A stretch of DNA of 48,885 bases from a bacterium (lineage in GTDB: Bacteria > Zhuqueibacterota > QNDG01 > JAGLOF01). The DNA lies in assembly GCA_023139105.1 (NCBI GenBank), contig JAGLOF010000125.1, positions 1 through 48,885 on the forward strand, read 5' to 3'. Under the pieces are notes generated by a model. The model had not been told where the DNA came from. It made no database searches and worked only from the letters and a program-made list of their open reading frames with translations. Shown in pieces: positions 8,578 to 16,720 of the stretch (positions within the stretch are counted from its first letter, which is position 1; the number at the start of each line of letters is the position of its first letter). Both the position numbers and the translations under genes were made by a program.

Positions 8578-11193
8578 TCATTCACTCCGCAGTATAGATG
8601 CAGGATTTGCCTGTGCCGCTTTCATAACCTGTGTCACCACTGTAAGCAAAGCAATTGCTAAAGCTCCCAGACCGGACAATATAAAAACTGTAGAGGAAAT
8701 TGGTGCGCGATAAGGAAATTCTTCCAGCCAGCGACCCATGCCATACCATGCCAATGGCCATGCCAGCACATTGGCAATAACACTCCATAACACCGCGTCT
8801 TTAGACATCATTATTATGAGACGTCCTACAGAAGCACCCAATACTTTACGTATTCCAATTTCTTTAATACGTTGCTCAGCAGCATAGGCTGCCAGGCCAA
8901 GAAGACCGAGCACGGCTATTAACATCGCCAATCCTGTAAAAAATTTAAATATACTACTCATTCGCGCTTCATCACCATACATTTGATTAATACGATCGTC
9001 CAGGAAACTATATGTAAATGGATCCTCAGGTGCAATATCAGGCCACATTGCCTCAAGATATTCAATGACATTTCTAACCTGCCCCCCCTGGATTCTTATA
9101 GCAAGATTACTGAAATGATCCGGATTATACTCAAGAACCAGGGGGAGAATAACATTATGTAAAGACTCAAAATGATAATCTTTTATCACACCAATAATTC
9201 TGTTTTCATTACCCTGGCCATCAAGCTCTCTTAATGACTTTGCAACAGCTTTATCCCAACCTATTTGATTCATCGCAGTTTCATTTATTATATATTCAGT
9301 CGAACGACCACCTCTATCATACCTGAATGTTTCACCTTCAAGTAATTGTAGTCCCATTGTAGTCAGATAATCAGGTTCAACACTTATTGCGGCCATCATA
9401 TTATTCTGTGACAATTCAAAACCTTCAGGCAAGAATGCATTTCGCCTGGTGCCTCCACCTGGAATCTGCGAAGTTGCGCCTGTCGAGATAATGCCAGGAT
9501 AAGAGATCAGTTCTGCTTTGACCGCAGCAAGATCATCATTTAACCGACCCTGAATAGGCAGTATAATTACCTGCTCTTTATCAAAACCAAGCTCTGTATT
9601 TCTCAAATAATGCAGTTGTTGTCCAACCAACCCTGCGGCAATCATAAGTGCAATGGAGACAGTAAACTGTAAAATAACCAGGGTATCTCTGAAATAATTC
9701 CGGGATCGTCTCCCACTAATGCCATGAAAAAGTTGTACTGGAGTCCATCTGGAGATGACTAATGAAGGATAAATTCCGGCCAGTATACCACTAGTTCCTA
9801 CAATAGCAATAATAATCAATGGCATGAATCCTGTAAATGGACTGAAGATCAGCGTCCTGCCTGCGAGCTGTTGAAATAATGGCAGAGATAATGGTACTAT
9901 CACCAATGCTATTAATGTGGCCAACAAGCTGAACCCCAGTGACTCAGCCAAAATCTGTTTCATGAGAGCGTGACGGCTTGAACCCATTACTTTGCGCAAT
10001 CCGATCTCTTTTAATCGCCTTGTAGCTCTTGCAGTAGACAGGTTCATATAATTGATACATGCTAGAATCAATATAAATGCTGCAATTACACTAAACAGGT
10101 AAACATACTCAATACGACCTTGTGTTCCAATTTCAGCTGTCAATTGTGCACGCAGATGAATGTCTGCCAAAGGAGTCAAAAACATATCAATACGACCATT
10201 TACAGCTTTTAAAAGGTCAGCAAGATGTTCCTGCACCAGTCCCGGAATTTCAGCCTCAATATCTGCTGGATCAATGCCTGTCTGAAGCAAGAGATAGCTG
10301 TAATTACCAAAATCTCCCACCCAGCGTGAAGTCTGTTCAGGCATAGCTTGCAGCAAGGTCTCAAAACTGAAAAGCATATCAAAGTGAACATGCGATGTAT
10401 TGGGAACATCTTCAAATACTGCCGTAACAATATACTCTTCACTGTTATCAATAGTCAGAACTTGATTTAATGCATCTGTATCGCCAAAATATTTATCTGC
10501 CATGCTCCTTGATATTGCCACCATACCGGTTCCGGACAATGCCGTTTCAGGATCTCCATACTGAAGTGGAATAGTAAAGACTTTAAACACATCATTATCA
10601 GCAAAGAATCCATACTCTTCCATGAACTCATGCTCATCTGATGTTACCATGACACTATGAAATGCACGGCGAAGTCTGGCCGCAGCCTCAACAACGGGAT
10701 AACGTTCCTTTAATGTTGTTCCGATAGGGTAATTACTAATGGCAAGTGGCCCGGAAGATCCGCCACCAAAATCAAGATCAGTTCCAACACGGTAAATACG
10801 GTCAAAATTTTGATGATGACGATCATATGATAATTCATGCTGCACAAAAGTAATAATCAGCATGCAGCAGGCCAGCCCCAGGGCAAGACCGAACAGGTTA
10901 AGAGAACTGAATCCTTTCTGACGCCGCATGCGTCGTCCCATAAATCGAAGAATATGTATAAACATAAAAAACCTCCATGATATTGCAACCTTAATTGCCG
11001 GTAAGACAATTTCCGCCGTCCTCAACCAATACCAACACCTGGCAAAGAATCGATTATGTCGGAGGTAGATTTCTCTACTCTCCTCCTCCAGATCCCCCAG
11101 CAGGCCCCAAGATGTCACTTCATCCAAAAAAGCCCTTAAAAGCTTTACTGCCAACCAGGGTGGTGATGTACAATGAAGACGTCTCTTCATCAT
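8578..11193 (-). CDS. MacB-like ABC transporter permease with prefix domain, 871 aa
   Basis: Second member of the PadR-linked permease set. Prefix domain at residues 1-80 (LLGDLEEESREIYLRHNRFF), first membrane helix near 98-118, periplasmic core region, first FtsX domain about 365-490 (ACINYMNLSTARATRRLKEI), second transmembrane helix near 515, second core, and C-terminal FtsX domain ending NPASILRSE. No ATP-binding cassette is present here. It follows its PadR gene by 48 bases; two adjacent ATGs (11193 and 11190) could start it and neither has a strong ribosome binding site, suggesting coupling to the upstream gene or weak expression. The substrate is unknown. Confidence 0.9.
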   Translation of the reverse strand: MMKRRLHCTSPPWLAVKLLRAFLDEVTSWGLLGDLEEESREIYLRHNRFFARCWYWLRTAEIVLPAIKVAISWRFFMFIHILRFMGRRMRRQKGFSSLNLFGLALGLACCMLIITFVQHELSYDRHHQNFDRIYRVGTDLDFGGGSSGPLAISNYPIGTTLKERYPVVEAAARLRRAFHSVMVTSDEHEFMEEYGFFADNDVFKVFTIPLQYGDPETALSGTGMVAISRSMADKYFGDTDALNQVLTIDNSEEYIVTAVFEDVPNTSHVHFDMLFSFETLLQAMPEQTSRWVGDFGNYSYLLLQTGIDPADIEAEIPGLVQEHLADLLKAVNGRIDMFLTPLADIHLRAQLTAEIGTQGRIEYVYLFSVIAAFILILACINYMNLSTARATRRLKEIGLRKVMGSSRHALMKQILAESLGFSLLATLIALVIVPLSLPLFQQLAGRTLIFSPFTGFMPLIIIAIVGTSGILAGIYPSLVISRWTPVQLFHGISGRRSRNYFRDTLVILQFTVSIALMIAAGLVGQQLHYLRNTELGFDKEQVIILPIQGRLNDDLAAVKAELISYPGIISTGATSQIPGGGTRRNAFLPEGFELSQNNMMAAISVEPDYLTTMGLQLLEGETFRYDRGGRSTEYIINETAMNQIGWDKAVAKSLRELDGQGNENRIIGVIKDYHFESLHNVILPLVLEYNPDHFSNLAIRIQGGQVRNVIEYLEAMWPDIAPEDPFTYSFLDDRINQMYGDEARMSSIFKFFTGLAMLIAVLGLLGLAAYAAEQRIKEIGIRKVLGASVGRLIIMMSKDAVLWSVIANVLAWPLAWYGMGRWLEEFPYRAPISSTVFILSGLGALAIALLTVVTQVMKAAQANPASILRSE

Positions 11194-11241
11194 GGGCTAC
11201 TACTTTCTTTGTTACTTTCCACTTTATAAACTCTAAGAATT

Positions 11242-11562
11242 CTATTCAAACGCCATATCAGGGACATCATTCCACAGTGTCTTAGTGAGTTCCTGCGCAC
11301 GTCTTAAAGCCTTTGATCCATCCGGCGAAAGTGTATAATATATCTTACGCCGTCCCCCGCGCTCTGCTGTAGGTTCACCAATTGTTTTAGTGGCATACAA
11401 TTTTCGTGTAAGCTGATCCAGTGCACTGTAAAGTGTGCCGTATGTAAGATTCTCTCCAGTCACTCGCATTACTTCCTGACGGATTTTGACGCCGTAAGCA
11501 TCATCTTTGAGCCGCCAAATTGCCAGCAGCAAAATTTCTTCAAACTTAGTTAAGGGTTTCAT
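11242..11562 (-). CDS. PadR-type regulator paired with permease, 106 aa
   Basis: Winged-helix PadR protein starting MKPLTKFEEILLLAIWRLKD. Recognition region: DAYGVKIRQEVMRVTGENLT, then GTLYSALDQL. Wing: GEPTAERGGRRKIYYTLSP. It ends in a short helix TLWNDVPDMAFE. The frame extends to 11634, but the ATG at 11562 is chosen from the GGGGAAG ribosome binding site and alignment with the paralogue at 43897. The upstream 76 bases contain two direct repeats 25 bp apart that I propose as its operator. It precedes the permease at 8578 and lies downstream of the aspartic protease gene on the same strand. Confidence 0.9.
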   Translation of the reverse strand: MKPLTKFEEILLLAIWRLKDDAYGVKIRQEVMRVTGENLTYGTLYSALDQLTRKLYATKTIGEPTAERGGRRKIYYTLSPDGSKALRRAQELTKTLWNDVPDMAFE

Positions 11563-11578
11563 ATTTGCTTCCCCAGGG

Positions 11579-11619
11579 TTTGTACTGATTATCCGGATAT
11601 ATATTTGTACTGAATTTCC
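11579..11619 (-). promoter_or_regulatory. Direct-repeat operator upstream of PadR gene
   Basis: TTTGTACTGATTATCC (11579-11594) and TTTGTACTGAATTTCC (11604-11619) are direct repeats on the plus strand, starting exactly 25 bp apart. They end 16 bases before the PadR start codon. Nearly the same block is found at 14607-14647, and a repeat pair of the same spacing lies before the PadR gene at 43897. Binding by PadR is inferred from position. Confidence 0.55.
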
Positions 11620-11638
11620 GTAACAAAGTTTCATAGAT

Positions 11639-12847
11639 TTATTTCAGGAGAATTCCAAGCAAATCACACTTTGTTAAGGACATTGAATTTTCACCGTTTA
11701 TGTTTTTTACGTCTAAATGAATTACACTGATTTCATCATTGTTCAATATATTGTTTATTTTCTCTATAGAAAGATCTTTTGCATTATAATTATTTAACTT
11801 GAGTATTTCATCATTGACTTTTACACCACTTTTATGAGCTGGTGAATCTTGCCAAATACTTTTAACAAAAAATCTACTATCTTTTTTCTTGATACTCAAA
11901 CCTATTGAAAACATATTGTCTTCATATTTGTGTTGTACCGGCTCAAGGAATATTTCATTATTTAAGTAATCTATTGTTGTAATAAAATTGCATAGAAAAT
12001 CCTTACCGATTAATCCTGATGAAAATTGCCGGGGTAATTCAGCAAAAAAGATTGGAATATTATTTGCGTTAAAATCACCACACTTAAAGCTGCGTGCATA
12101 TGACAAATAATTATATTCAGTGGTTGTTGAAGGCCATTTCATAAATGTTCCATATGATTTCAGAACGACTTGATCGTTAAATATATCATCATCATCAATC
12201 ACACTTATAGGGCAAACAAAGGAAAACGGCGATCCTGTATCAATCATCATTTTCATATTGTGAGACTGATTTATTATACAATCAATCATTGGAAACCCCA
12301 GAGGAAAGAACTTTTCCATTTGAACAGTATAGAAAGGTTCTGATGGTAACAATTTATCACTAGAAAACATCAATGTTTTCTCTTGATAATTAATTGTTAA
12401 ACAAAAAAATCGCAGGAAATCTGACCCTATAAAACCATCAAGACTTGGTTCGGAATCAGAGGCATCCGGCAAATCGGTAATTATAGGGATAAATTCACAA
12501 ACAGATAAATCCCCCACGTTAATTTTTACAGGACCCTTTGAAATATATGCACTCATTAATGTATCCAATGCAGGTAAAGCCGTCCCTCTCTCCAAATTAA
12601 GTTCTGTGGCAACATCTTGATCAATTGCAGTAATTGCCCCTGTATCCAGAATAAAATTGAACGGTCTTGAATCGTTAACCTTAACCTTAAGATAAATCTT
12701 ATGGGCAATCAAATTAAATTGAATGCGGGTAGTATCTTCATTCATATATGGCTTGCCACTATTAAATTTTACTAATAATTCCATTTGCTGTGGTAGAGCA
12801 GACAAAGATGCATGAAGAATCAAGAAGATCAATAACAAATTTTTCAT
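11639..12847 (-). CDS. Exported double aspartyl protease with PDZ domain, 402 aa
   Basis: Signal peptide MKNLLLIFLILHASLSALPQ, then two retropepsin-like (Asp_protease_2) domains in one chain. The first has the catalytic motif ILDTGAITAI with Asp near residue 68; the second has MIDTGSPFSF with Asp near 203. A PDZ domain follows at about 310-395 (SPAHKSGVKVNDEILKLNNY). Known single-domain relatives dimerise so that two DTG loops form one active site; here both loops are in cis. It probably works in the periplasm or at the cell surface. The frame is open to 12898; the ATG at 12847 is chosen because it begins the signal peptide and has AAGGGG upstream. The gene is AT-rich compared with the flanking permeases. 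It is followed by the PadR/permease pair. Confidence 0.85.
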   Translation of the reverse strand: MKNLLLIFLILHASLSALPQQMELLVKFNSGKPYMNEDTTRIQFNLIAHKIYLKVKVNDSRPFNFILDTGAITAIDQDVATELNLERGTALPALDTLMSAYISKGPVKINVGDLSVCEFIPIITDLPDASDSEPSLDGFIGSDFLRFFCLTINYQEKTLMFSSDKLLPSEPFYTVQMEKFFPLGFPMIDCIINQSHNMKMMIDTGSPFSFVCPISVIDDDDIFNDQVVLKSYGTFMKWPSTTTEYNYLSYARSFKCGDFNANNIPIFFAELPRQFSSGLIGKDFLCNFITTIDYLNNEIFLEPVQHKYEDNMFSIGLSIKKKDSRFFVKSIWQDSPAHKSGVKVNDEILKLNNYNAKDLSIEKINNILNNDEISVIHLDVKNINGENSMSLTKCDLLGILLK

Positions 12848-12892
12848 TTTAAACCCCTTTTTTTTAAAATCCATAATCTCTCTGTCACCTTC

Positions 12893-12965
12893 AAACACCG
12901 GGTGTTGAACTATATTAGTTCTGTGTGTATTCCATATATCAGTTGTAATTCAACACCCGGTGTTT
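12893..12965. repeat. 17-bp perfect inverted repeat with self-palindromic arms
   Basis: The left arm AAACACCGGGTGTTGAA (12893-12909) is the exact reverse complement of the right arm at 12949-12965, with a 39-base gap. Each arm also contains a near-palindrome (AACACC/GGTGTT). It lies between the serine hydrolase gene and the protease start. No T-run follows in the direction of transcription, so a simple terminator is unlikely; a double operator site or cruciform is possible. Confidence 0.65.
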
Positions 12966-13054
12966 TATTCCAAAATATCTTATACCAATTTCATCGTACC
13001 AGCGAAAAAATATATTCATCCAGCAATTGACCGTTTTTAAAGATTAACAATGTA

Positions 13055-14455
13055 TTAGTTGTCAGTTTTTTCAAACTTCAAATTTCTAAATCCAAACATT
13101 GAATGAAGGTATTTTATTTTACCTGCTTCATCCATTTTGAATTCAATTTTCACATTCAATATATCCATTATTCGGCTGGAAAATGTTGTTCCGGAAATTG
13201 GAGTAAACACATTAGTATCTCCATTATTTGAAGATAGAACAAGCGCATTATCTATTTTTGTAACATCTATAAAATCGTCATTCACTTCTGATATATATCG
13301 ACCACAAAATTCTTCCAGATCAATAGCTTCAAATTTTTCAGGTTCTTGAATAGTCCTTTGCCCAACAAGAGCGGGTAAAATATATTCGCTTAAAATTGCA
13401 ATTATATTTAAATGACCGTATGGGTTATTAAATACCTGCTGATTGAGGATAAATACCGTATTAAATTCCGGAATTACTGCAACTTTTTGCCCTCCATGCC
13501 CGGATGCAAAGTATATTGCAAATGTTCTATCCATTGCATTAAAATTACCACCCCACCATTGATAACCGTAATCCGGTTGATTATAATTATCAATATGCAA
13601 TTTTGTAGATTCCCGCACCCAGTATTCCGAAACTATCTGCCGACCGTACCAGCTTCCTTTATTTAAAAATAGATAACCCAGCTTTGCCTGGTCTTTTAGT
13701 CTTAAATGCAAACCTCCATCTGTGTCAATTAACCCGTTTTCAACTTCTGTCCATCTATAATCAACAATATCCAGCGGATCAAATAAATTTATCTTTGCAA
13801 ATTCAAGCACACTCATGCCTGTATAGCTTTCAATCAAATAGGAAATGGAGAGTGACAGACCTCCATTATAATAAAAATTTGTACCTGGCGTATGAATTAT
13901 ATCTCTTTCAAATAAAAAACGCATCGGATCTATATTATTATTGATTCTATTACAATCATTCCTGGAATCTGTATACGGAAATGTATGTTCGTCCCACTCA
14001 AATCCGGCTGTCATTGTTAATATATGGTGCAATTTGAGTTCGTTCTTCAAGCTGTCACGATTAATGATTTCAGCATATACTGGAAATAAATCAGCTATTT
14101 TTCTATTTAAAACAGTGTGTATATCATCTCCAAAATATCCCTGATCTATTGCAATACCCAATAAAGTCGATGCAAAGCTTTTTGTCACAGATGCAACATA
14201 ATGTAGTTCATTTGATCCATGACCTGCAAAATATTTCTCGTGTACAAGTTTGTCATCTTTTATTAGCATCACTCCGTGAACATTATGAATCTTTCCACTT
14301 TCAATGTCTGATACTAATTCATCCAGAATTTTCGAATTTATTCCCACATCACCTGGCAATGCTTTCTCTATAAACACCTTATCGGTGATAGACGCCTTCC
14401 CGCAAGACATCACTAAAAACAAGCCTATTAAGATAATCATTCTGATTTTGAACAT
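13055..14455 (-). CDS. Serine hydrolase lipoprotein, beta-lactamase/class C fold, 466 aa
   Basis: Predicted lipoprotein: the signal ends LVMSCG, with Cys18 as lipidation site. The beta-lactamase/penicillin-binding fold is indicated by SVTK (nucleophile Ser89, Lys92), a YYN triad in TNFYYNGGLS near residue 197, and HGGQ in place of KTG near residue 320. The C-terminal about 85 residues (from GRYISEVNDD) look like the small extra beta domain seen in such hydrolases. Candidate substrates are D-amino-acid peptides, peptidoglycan fragments or esters; the motifs do not decide. The ATG at 14455 has a GGGGGG ribosome binding site. The gene lies downstream of a copy of the PadR operator block (14607-14647), so it may be controlled by the same regulator. 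Confidence 0.9.
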   Translation of the reverse strand: MFKIRMIILIGLFLVMSCGKASITDKVFIEKALPGDVGINSKILDELVSDIESGKIHNVHGVMLIKDDKLVHEKYFAGHGSNELHYVASVTKSFASTLLGIAIDQGYFGDDIHTVLNRKIADLFPVYAEIINRDSLKNELKLHHILTMTAGFEWDEHTFPYTDSRNDCNRINNNIDPMRFLFERDIIHTPGTNFYYNGGLSLSISYLIESYTGMSVLEFAKINLFDPLDIVDYRWTEVENGLIDTDGGLHLRLKDQAKLGYLFLNKGSWYGRQIVSEYWVRESTKLHIDNYNQPDYGYQWWGGNFNAMDRTFAIYFASGHGGQKVAVIPEFNTVFILNQQVFNNPYGHLNIIAILSEYILPALVGQRTIQEPEKFEAIDLEEFCGRYISEVNDDFIDVTKIDNALVLSSNNGDTNVFTPISGTTFSSRIMDILNVKIEFKMDEAGKIKYLHSMFGFRNLKFEKTDN

Positions 14456-14606
14456 TATTCCCCCAGTTTAAAAAAATAAAATGCACTTTCTATCAGCATC
14501 GCTGTCCACTAATGTCATTCTCCAAAAAATGTAGATGCATATGGCTGTAAGAGATTGCAGCAGTAAATCATCAAACCATATTTCAGATATCGTCATATCC
14601 ATACAG

Positions 14607-14647
14607 TTTGTACTGATTATCCAGACATATATATGTACTGGATTTAC
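14607..14647 (-). promoter_or_regulatory. Second copy of the PadR operator block
   Basis: TTTGTACTGATTATCC (14607-14622) and TATGTACTGGATTTAC (14632-14647) again start 25 bp apart, and the flanking GTAA and ATTTCAGGRGAA sequences match the region at 11579-11655. Orientation towards the leftward gene at 13055-14455 is the same as that of the first copy towards its PadR gene. No PadR gene is attached here. Confidence 0.55.
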
Positions 14648-14732
14648 GTAAGAATATTTCAGGGGAAATTTGCTGTTAATATATAGTTGTGTTGGGGGGG
14701 TGGTTGTGGATTGATATATGCATCACTTTCTT

Positions 14733-14877
14733 CATCGGTGTCGGTATCGCTATCGGTTCTTTCGCTTATAAACTGTAGAGCAACAAACGATTACGATTAC
14801 GATTACGAGACCGAGACAGAATGTCCTGTGAACAATTGTGCTACAGTTTCAACTCTTTTTTGCCGGATTAATATTAA
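14733..14877. repeat. Hexamer-repeat element, family A, copy 3
   Basis: An ATCGGT-like run (14733-14756) is followed by TTCTTTCGCTTATAAACTG, GAGCAACAAACGATTA, three GATTAC units and GAGACCGAGAC (to about 14818). Then comes a module beginning CTACAGTTTCAAC with TTGCCGGATTAATATTAA (14841-14877). Compared with 1610-1799 the two modules are in swapped order. The adjoining 14890-14910 matches the AGCAGGACAGGATCACAG part of family B. Confidence 0.65.
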
Positions 14878-14979
14878 TACCCAAAAGCATAAAATGAGAG
14901 CAGGACAGGATCACAGACAAAGGCAGTGACCTCCGGTCGGCATGAAGAATTCAGGAGTGACAGATAATAAAAAATCAAT

Positions 14980-15081
14980 TGTCACCCCCGAATGCTCCTA
15001 TCGGGGGTCTTCGTTCATCTGCGGACTCATTTTTCCGGTACTTCTTGATTAATGGGGTGCAAAAGGCTAATCCCCTGGGTA
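14980..15081 (+). repeat. Long direct repeat, family C, left copy
   Basis: TGTCACCCCCGAATGCTCCT begins the repeat, which includes an 8-bp hairpin (ACCCCCGA/TCGGGGGT), the string TCTTCGTTCATCTGCGGACT, and later AATGGGGTGCAAAAGGCTAA. The right copy is at 15611-15702. The repeat ends five bases from the stop codon of the antitoxin gene at 15086. Confidence 0.8.
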
Positions 15082-15085
15082 ACTT

Positions 15086-15364
15086 CTAAAACTCACGGCC
15101 CAAAGTTCTACTATTATAAATATCCTTAATTATTGCGTCAGTGGATCTATCATCCTGCCATTCTTTTGATAATCTTCTCCAAATATCAATCTGAATATTT
15201 TTACTGATGTTTCTTTTTATATTAAAAAAATGTTTTACTTCTTCTTGTATTCCACGCTCCAAAACAAGCAATATCTCATTATTTAAACTTCTCCTTTCCA
15301 TTTGAGATAGAGTTCTTATTTTGTTAATTACATCATCCGGAATATTTCTAATTGTAAGATTCAT
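15086..15364 (-). CDS. Ribbon-helix-helix antitoxin (Arc/FitA-like), no toxin partner
   Basis: 92 residues. MNLTIRNIPDDVINKIR and then RRSLNNEILLVLERG show the beta strand and two helices of an Arc-type ribbon-helix-helix DNA-binding domain (residues 1-42). The C-terminal tail ends IYNSRTLGREF, a form common in FitA/VapB-like antitoxins whose PIN-domain toxin gene normally starts within a few bases. Here the downstream side is occupied at once by a ~100-bp direct repeat, and no PIN toxin is found in either direction. It is therefore an orphan antitoxin or a stand-alone repressor. The ATG at 15364 has a modest AGG-type ribosome binding site. Confidence 0.8.
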   Translation of the reverse strand: MNLTIRNIPDDVINKIRTLSQMERRSLNNEILLVLERGIQEEVKHFFNIKRNISKNIQIDIWRRLSKEWQDDRSTDAIIKDIYNSRTLGREF

Positions 15365-15610
15365 CTTGTCAACCTATGATAAATGAATTTTAGTTCTATT
15401 ATAGTTACAATCTAGTTTGGTTTTAACTGGCTTGCAAGTTTTTTTGAATAATCCAATATTTTAGTTTTGATCGGTATCGAATAGCTGAGTTTCTGAAAAA
15501 CATCCCACTACAGAACCAAAGTTATATTGCGGAAAGAGCTTAATAATACGCATTCTTTGTAATACGTTTAAACCGAGATTTATTGACCACAGGCTGCCCG
15601 CCCTACTTCC

Positions 15611-15702
15611 TGTCACCCCCGAATGCTCCTATCGGGGGTCTTCGTTCATCTGCGGACTGATTTCCGATTAATGGGGTGCAAAAGGCTAATCTCCTGGGTA
15701 TC
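15611..15702 (+). repeat. Long direct repeat, family C, right copy
   Basis: TGTCACCCCCGAATGCTCCT through CTCCTGGGTATCT, about 90% alike to 14980-15081 with a short internal deletion near 15660. Together the two bracket the orphan antitoxin gene. Between 15365 and 15610 there is no gene; a short TCGGTATCG string near 15471 recalls family A. Confidence 0.8.
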
Positions 15703-15768
15703 TCTTCCGACCCGGGGGTTGTGATGATTAGTCTTAAGTTTATTGGATTCAGATTATTCCGGCCAGCT

Positions 15769-16707
15769 TCAATTTAACGAGACCGTCCACCACATCATGC
15801 TGCCAGGTAAAGCTGAATCTGAAAACAATGGAAACTGAAACGCAAAATCAATTTTTGTTTTTCCTGGCCAAGGCAATTTTTTATTTTTAATCGATATATA
15901 TGTTCCAAAACCAACATTAAATAATTTCCGTCTAACGTCAATACCACATCTCAAAGGAATACTATAATCTTTGAATTCCAAATTATTCAATTCTACTCCA
16001 GTGTTTAAATTTCGATTGTCCCAAAACAATTCATAAAACTGTACAAAAACTGAAACCGCCTTAAAACGGTAACTGGCCGCAACTTGTATTTCATTTGTAG
16101 AATAGTCATTTGAGATATGTCGTACTACGGCACTAACCTCAAAAAGGTTTATTTTCTTATATATGCCAATATCCCATAGATGAGAATAATCAAAATTAAT
16201 ATTCTGCCCACCGCCTAGAAAAGTTCTTGTCCATTTATGACTTATCCCGCCCTGAATTTCAAAAATTAACGGTATTGAGAATGAGGCAACAAAAGCATCC
16301 TGAACTAATTTAAAATCTCCAAGGGGCTCATTGTATTTGCCCCGTCCTTCAAATCCATTGGAAACTAAATCAACCCAGCTAATACCAAAAACACAATTTT
16401 CCTTTATTTTTGAAAGAGGTATTGCTATTGCAGTCATGCTCAACCTGGTATCAAGAAAAAGATCAACATACGCATGGCTTACTGATACTGTTTTTAGTGA
16501 ATACAGGCCAGCTGGATTCCAATACAAGCTATTGGGATGGCCCACAGCCCCCAACATATTACCTCCAAGAGCCATCTCACGTGCTCCAATGCCATAGCGC
16601 AAGTATTCATAGGGTTGGCCGTAGTGTTCCTGGGCATTTAACGGAGAATTACCAACAGCAGAACAAATAACCAAAATTAATAGTGCTACATTTTTTGTAG
16701 TATTCAT
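15769..16707 (-). CDS. PorV/PorQ-type outer-membrane beta-barrel protein, 312 aa
   Basis: Signal peptide (MNTTKNVALLILVICSAVGNS, cleaved near QEHYG), then the family hallmark GAREMALGGNMLGAVGHPNS followed by YWNPAGL. The remainder is made of alternating strands typical of a FadL-like 14-strand barrel, with few Cys and many aromatic residues at strand ends. In Bacteroidetes-type secretion, PorV shuttles T9SS cargo and PorQ and others belong to the same family. It is the last gene of a four-gene operon, 13 bases after the preceding gene. The first gene of that operon encodes a protein with a FlgD/T9SS-like C-terminal module, which suggests a functional link. Confidence 0.85.
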   Translation of the reverse strand: MNTTKNVALLILVICSAVGNSPLNAQEHYGQPYEYLRYGIGAREMALGGNMLGAVGHPNSLYWNPAGLYSLKTVSVSHAYVDLFLDTRLSMTAIAIPLSKIKENCVFGISWVDLVSNGFEGRGKYNEPLGDFKLVQDAFVASFSIPLIFEIQGGISHKWTRTFLGGGQNINFDYSHLWDIGIYKKINLFEVSAVVRHISNDYSTNEIQVAASYRFKAVSVFVQFYELFWDNRNLNTGVELNNLEFKDYSIPLRCGIDVRRKLFNVGFGTYISIKNKKLPWPGKTKIDFAFQFPLFSDSALPGSMMWWTVSLN

Positions 16708-16720
16708 TAGTTTGTTCTTT

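Noticed and set aside
12893..12965. Integron attC site
   Set aside because: GTTGAAC and ATTCAAC resemble attC core motifs, but they lie on the inner side of the arms instead of the outer ends, and the arms are perfectly paired without the usual extrahelical bases.
13137..14373. Plus-strand genes opposite the serine hydrolase
   Set aside because: Several open frames exist, but they are shadows of the well-supported minus-strand gene, with no motifs or ribosome binding sites.
14468..14518. 16-codon leader peptide before the serine hydrolase gene
   Set aside because: The ATG has GGAG only one base upstream, too close for normal initiation, and the peptide has no attenuator-like composition or adjacent alternative hairpins.
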